A stretch of DNA of 9,864 nucleotides, taken from positions 1 to 9,864 of the forward strand of contig RPOS01000112.1 in the NCBI GenBank assembly GCA_003820635.1. Direction: 5' to 3'. Shown here in pieces: positions 7,418 to 9,864 of this stretch. The translations under genes were made by a program, and so were the position numbers. The stretch's first letter is position 1. Each line of letters opens with the position of its first letter. The notes under the pieces were generated by a model. That model was not told the DNA's origin. It ran no database searches and saw only the letters and a list, made by a program, of their open reading frames with translations. The stretch is from Verrucomicrobiaceae bacterium. GTDB taxonomy: Bacteria; Verrucomicrobiota; Verrucomicrobiae; Verrucomicrobiales; Akkermansiaceae.

Positions 7418-7804
7418 TCACTTCCTCAACGCTGCGGCGATCATCGCGAAGTGCCGGTCTTTTTCCAGAAGCTCCACGCCATGGCGGCGGGCGCAGGCGT
7501 GCACCAGCACATCGCCAAACGGCACATTCGCGCCAGACCGCAGGCAGATCCGCGCAGTTCTTGCCGCCTCCTGCCAGCACGCCGCATCGCATTCCAGCCA
7601 CACGCACAAGCTTCTGGTCACCTCCAGCCTTGCCTCCTCTCTTTTGCCGCGAATTCCCTGATACAGCTCCATCCACACAGGTTCGGTCATGGCTGCCAAT
7701 CCGGAGCTGATCAGCCCCTCAACTCTCGCGATGATGTCCGGACTGCCGCCGACCCTACCGGCTTCCACCCACGCTGAGCTGTCAACCAACACAAGATCTT
7801 TCAT
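7418..7804 (-). CDS. vapC: VapC-type PIN-domain ribonuclease toxin
   Basis: Predicted Mg2+-dependent endoribonuclease, the toxin of a type II toxin-antitoxin pair that cleaves RNA (often tRNA or rRNA in characterised VapCs) when released from VapB. At 128 aa it has normal family length. The four acidic PIN residues are in the expected places: D8 in VLVDSSAWVE, E46 in WMELYQG, D98 in VPFGDVLVHA and D116 in LLEKDRHF. Its ATG overlaps the vapB stop by 4 bases (ATGA on the minus strand, 7801-7804). No Shine-Dalgarno sequence is visible, so translational coupling is likely. Its stop codon is one base from the stop of the convergent Aas-like gene. The RNA target cannot be told from sequence. Confidence 0.93.
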   Translation of the reverse strand: MKDLVLVDSSAWVEAGRVGGSPDIIARVEGLISSGLAAMTEPVWMELYQGIRGKREEARLEVTRSLCVWLECDAACWQEAARTARICLRSGANVPFGDVLVHACARRHGVELLEKDRHFAMIAAALRK

Positions 7805-8043
7805 TTCTTGGAGTGACTGAGGGCTTCTTTTTCCCGCCGTGCGATCTCCTCCATGTCCCCGGCTTCGATCTCATCGTTGGTTGCCATGTCCCAAGTCCCG
7901 AAACTCGCCACCACTTCCTTAACCAGTTGTTGGCGGTTGAAGGCCTCAATCGCCTTCACCACCGCCTCTCGTTTGGTCTTCGCTCCGGTGAAACGCATGG
8001 CATCCGCCAAGGCCTGATCGGGAATATCAATCGTCGTTTTCAT
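7801..8043 (-). CDS. vapB: VapB-type antitoxin (ribbon-helix-helix)
   Basis: An 80-aa antitoxin expected to bind and inhibit the adjacent VapC and to repress its own promoter. The N-terminus MKTTIDIPDQALADAMRFTG followed by KTKREAVVKAIEAFNRQQ is a typical ribbon-helix-helix DNA-binding domain (strand about 2-7, helices about 9-18 and 24-37). The C-terminal part (about 45-80; FGTWDMATNDEIE, then a charged helix) fits a toxin-wrapping tail. ATG 8043 is chosen over an in-frame upstream ATG at 8085. The extra 14 residues of the longer form have no family counterpart and would be encoded by the inverted-repeat operator and promoter. The 4-base overlap with vapC indicates a bicistronic operon. Confidence 0.9.
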   Translation of the reverse strand: MKTTIDIPDQALADAMRFTGAKTKREAVVKAIEAFNRQQLVKEVVASFGTWDMATNDEIEAGDMEEIARREKEALSHSKK

Positions 8044-8078
8044 GGAATCCAAAATAGCCGGATTCCGGAATCCATCAA
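8044..8078 (-). promoter_or_regulatory. vapBC promoter with embedded palindromic operator
   Basis: On the minus strand a -35-like TTGATG (8078-8073) and a -10-like TATTTT (8056-8051) are separated by 16 bp. Each matches the sigma-70 consensus at 4 of 6 positions. The 14-bp perfect palindrome GGATTCCGGAATCC (8060-8073) lies in the spacer and overlaps the last base of the -35 box. A third copy of the half-site, GGAATCC (+ strand), is at 8044-8050, between the -10 and the vapB ATG at 8043. This is the expected arrangement for VapB/VapBC autorepression. The -10 lies only 7 bases before the ATG, so the transcript would be leaderless or nearly so. The repeats are directly seen; promoter and operator function is inferred. 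Confidence 0.65.
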
Positions 8079-8138
8079 GCGGCAAACCACAACAAAAGCG
8101 TGACAGCCGGGCCTCTCGGACGTTTCGTCGGTCTTGCC

Positions 8139-8570
8139 ATGGCGCTGGAACCTCTCAAAGACGGCATTCGTTCCGAAGTCCGGATCGATTTCTACGGCAA
8201 CGTCCACAAGCGGCTGCGCGGGACGGATGCGGACAAACGCTACGCCACCGAAGTGGCCGTGCTCAAGGTGCTCGAAGAACGCGGCTGCCCCTACGTGCCG
8301 CGTCTGCTGGAGGAACATCCGGAGGAGCTTTATTTCGTCTCCACCAACTGCGGCAAGATTGCCAACCAAATTTCCAAGGAAAAATCCGACAAACTGTTTG
8401 CCAAACTCGAAAAAGAATACGGCATCCGCCACCTCGATGCCGAGCCGCGCAATATCACCTACAACGACAAGCTCGGCTGCTTCTGCATCATCGACTTTGA
8501 GCTCGCCGAGATCCTGCCGCCGCCGCCGGACCTGGTGATGCCGCCACCCGCAGCCGAACCCGAAGATTAA
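8139..8570 (+). CDS. Minimal protein-kinase-like protein paired with a PP2C phosphatase
   Basis: A 143-aa protein with kinase-fold signatures in compressed form. A VHKRLR strand (22-27) offers K24 as the beta-3 lysine, and E38 lies in the following helix (ATEVAVLKVL). HLDAEPRN (98-105) matches the catalytic loop HRDxxxxN with H98, D100 and N105. IIDFELAE (117-124) matches the DFG region as D119-F120-E121. There is no glycine-rich loop, no activation segment and no C-lobe helices after the DFG-like motif. Instead it ends in a proline-rich, acidic tail of about 20 residues. ATG 8139 is preferred to the in-frame GTG 8100, which adds 13 residues without recognisable content. The PP2C gene begins 10 bp after its stop, implying co-expression and an opposing or partner role. 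Kinase ancestry is fairly clear; activity and substrate (protein, small molecule, or none) are unknown. Confidence 0.65.
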   Translation: MALEPLKDGIRSEVRIDFYGNVHKRLRGTDADKRYATEVAVLKVLEERGCPYVPRLLEEHPEELYFVSTNCGKIANQISKEKSDKLFAKLEKEYGIRHLDAEPRNITYNDKLGCFCIIDFELAEILPPPPDLVMPPPAAEPED

Positions 8571-8580
8571 CCCACTCTCC

Positions 8581-9408
8581 GTGTCGAATTCTCCGATGCT
8601 CCACTGGGCGGCACTCACACACAGCGGTTCGCGCAAACCGCGCAATGACGATTCACTCATCGCCTTTGCCTCGGGGCCCAATGGCGCGCAAAACCTGGAG
8701 CTGGCCGGCAGCCACTCGTTGGAAAAACACGACCTCGTCTTCGCCGTTTCCGACGGCATGGGCGGCGGCAATGCCGGCGACCTCGCCTCCTCGCTGCTGC
8801 TCACGAAGATGGCGGAAATCATCCCCGAGACCTTCAAGATCGCCGCCTCGGGATTTTTCCCGGATTGCCTCGACCATCTCACCGAAGCCATCCGCTCGGT
8901 GCACGAGCACATCAACGCGGCCGCCGCTTGCGAGCAAACGCGCGGCATGGCCGCCACCCTCGCGCTCGTCTGGTTCACCCCGGAAAACCTCTACATCGCC
9001 AACGTCGGCGACTCGCGCATCTACCTCTCGCGCGGTGGAAAACTCGAACAACTCAGTCGCGACCACACCTCCGCCTGGGGCCAGTGGAAACGCGGTGAAA
9101 TCCCGGAAATCCAATACCGCTGCCACCCGCGCCGCTCGGCGCTCTACGAAGTGATCGGCGGTGGCCACCAGAACGTCTGCCCGCACTTCGCGGTCGTGCC
9201 CTTCCAGCCCGGCGATCGTTTCCTGATCTGCTCGGACGGCCTTATCGACGGCGTCTGGGAGCGCCACATCTCCGAGGCGCTCGCCGCTCCGGTGGAGCCC
9301 GGCGCAACCGCCGCAAAACTCCTCAAACGCGCCATCGACAACTCCGGCATCGACGACACCACCCTCATCGTGGTGGAGGTCCTCAGTGCTGGCGATGATA
9401 CCGCGTGA
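8581..9408 (+). CDS. PP2C (PPM)-family serine/threonine protein phosphatase
   Basis: Predicted cytosolic metal-dependent phosphatase that removes phosphate from Ser/Thr residues. It has 275 aa and no extra domains or membrane segments. Family motifs appear in order: RKPRNDDS (18-25; the usual R--NED with Glu replaced by Asp), VSDGMGGG (56-63; metal ligand D58), GMAATLALV (122-130), NVGDSRIYLSRGG (141-153), LSRDHT (158-163), LICSDGLID (216-223; metal ligand D219) and IDDTTLIVV (257-265; metal ligand D258). All key metal-binding positions are therefore kept. The start is GTG 8581; an in-frame ATG at 8596 (MLHWAALTHSG) is equally compatible with the fold. It follows the kinase-like gene by 10 bp, forming a probable reversible-phosphorylation pair. 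Confidence 0.93.
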   Translation: MSNSPMLHWAALTHSGSRKPRNDDSLIAFASGPNGAQNLELAGSHSLEKHDLVFAVSDGMGGGNAGDLASSLLLTKMAEIIPETFKIAASGFFPDCLDHLTEAIRSVHEHINAAAACEQTRGMAATLALVWFTPENLYIANVGDSRIYLSRGGKLEQLSRDHTSAWGQWKRGEIPEIQYRCHPRRSALYEVIGGGHQNVCPHFAVVPFQPGDRFLICSDGLIDGVWERHISEALAAPVEPGATAAKLLKRAIDNSGIDDTTLIVVEVLSAGDDTA

Positions 9409-9418
9409 TTGGATTGCC

Positions 9419-9864
9419 ATGAAACCACAGCACCACCTCATCCGTGAGGTAAACCGCTGCAGCTGCCCGGCTCAGGCGCGAAACTCGGAAGGCGTGAAAG
9501 GCACCGGGCCGCATCCGCTGCACAAGGATCCCGTCCATTTGGATGCCACGGTGATTCCGGAAAAAGTCCGCCGTTTTCTGGATCAGCGGGATCCTGCCAA
9601 GCCCCTCAATCTCTCCATCAGCTTCAAGGCCCCGCACAGCCCGCTCGGCGGCTTTGATCCCAAGTTCGCCAAACGCTTCCTCGGCCAGAAAATGCCGGTC
9701 GCGACGTCCGCCAATCCAGCGGAGGCCGCGCGCCAGCCGCACTTTCTCCGTGAGTCGCTGGAAAACCCGCGCGGCTGGCGCCTTGTCCACGATCAGGAAC
9801 CCGAGGGCGAATTGCACAAGCTGTTGCGCGATTACTTCCGCCTGGTGGAGGGCATGGACGAGGC
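9419..9864 (+). CDS. Sulfatase fragment, N-terminally truncated, running off the window
   Basis: An open frame of 148 codons continues past the window end. It reads as the middle of an arylsulfatase-type hydrolase. VHLDATVIPEKVRRFLDQ (39-56) leads into LNLSISFKAPHSPLGGFDP (63-81), where K70 and H73 correspond to the conserved sulfatase Lys/His region. RQPHFLRESLENPRGW and LLRDYFRLVEGMDEA match the helix preceding the C-terminal DNG metal site, which would lie just outside the window. The N-terminal half, with the first metal aspartates and the CxPSR/SxPSR formylglycine motif, is absent: the preceding DNA is the PP2C gene, ending 10 bp upstream in another frame. The ATG at 9419 is nominal; the first 35 or so residues look unrelated to sulfatases. 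Most likely a decayed remnant left by a deletion or rearrangement. Confidence 0.68.
   Translation, partial: MKPQHHLIREVNRCSCPAQARNSEGVKGTGPHPLHKDPVHLDATVIPEKVRRFLDQRDPAKPLNLSISFKAPHSPLGGFDPKFAKRFLGQKMPVATSANPAEAARQPHFLRESLENPRGWRLVHDQEPEGELHKLLRDYFRLVEGMDE

Noticed and set aside
7418..8078. vapBC as part of a mobile element
   Set aside because: No transposase, terminal inverted repeats or target-site duplications were seen around the pair. Horizontal gain is plausible for such modules but is not shown by this sequence.
8044..8085. Upstream ATG (8085) for vapB adding 14 residues
   Set aside because: The added residues are encoded by the inverted repeats and promoter boxes and do not belong to the ribbon-helix-helix fold. 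ATG 8043 gives the canonical N-terminus.
8653..9441. Minus-strand open frame of 262 codons opposite the PP2C gene
   Set aside because: The PP2C motifs on the + strand are complete, and the antisense translation shows no family signature.
9383..9817. Minus-strand open frame of 144 codons at the right edge
   Set aside because: The + strand frame gives clear sulfatase segments (SFKAPH, LRDYFRLVEGMDEA); the minus-strand translation gives nothing recognisable.

Overview
The window is high-GC, gene-dense DNA from a Gram-negative-type bacterium: it carries an outer-membrane polysaccharide-export lipoprotein and a dTDP-rhamnose pathway. The mix of a rhamnose/exopolysaccharide block, an Aas-like acyl-ACP synthetase, a PP2C phosphatase, a sulfatase fragment and almost no Shine-Dalgarno sequences would suit the PVC group, perhaps Verrucomicrobiota. 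That placement is a low-to-moderate-confidence inference from gene content, not from any marker gene.

Region 1 (1-4027, + strand) is a cell-surface polysaccharide operon. It holds the 3' end of rmlD, then complete rmlB and rmlA, a divergent RmlC-family cupin and a Wza-type export lipoprotein. It closes with a textbook rho-independent terminator (10-bp stem, TTCG loop). Together the rml genes would make dTDP-L-rhamnose, and the lipoprotein would serve export of the polymer that contains it.

Region 2 (about 4051-7416, + strand) holds aroB (3-dehydroquinate synthase, shikimate pathway) and a long two-domain protein laid out like E. coli Aas. Its C-terminal acyl-adenylating half looks intact. 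Its N-terminal acyltransferase half has lost the catalytic HX4D and FPEGR motifs.

Region 3 (7418-8078, - strand) is a complete vapBC toxin-antitoxin operon. It is convergent with the Aas-like gene, with one base between the two stop codons. Just upstream of vapB lies a 14-bp perfect palindrome between plausible -35 and -10 boxes, plus a third half-site at the predicted start of transcription. This looks like an autoregulated, leaderless promoter.

Region 4 (8139-9864, + strand, divergent from vapBC) pairs a very small protein-kinase-like protein (143 aa; catalytic-loop and DFG-like motifs but no C-lobe) with a PP2C-type Ser/Thr phosphatase 10 bp downstream. Ten bases after the phosphatase a sulfatase reading frame begins in mid-domain, without the formylglycine motif, and runs off the window. 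It looks like a 5'-truncated remnant.

No rRNA, tRNA, CRISPR array or insertion sequence was recognised, and no gene-free stretch exceeds 300 bases. The least ordinary items are the minimal kinase/PP2C pair, the pseudo-acyltransferase domain of the Aas-like protein, the enlarged RmlC homologue and the vapBC control region.
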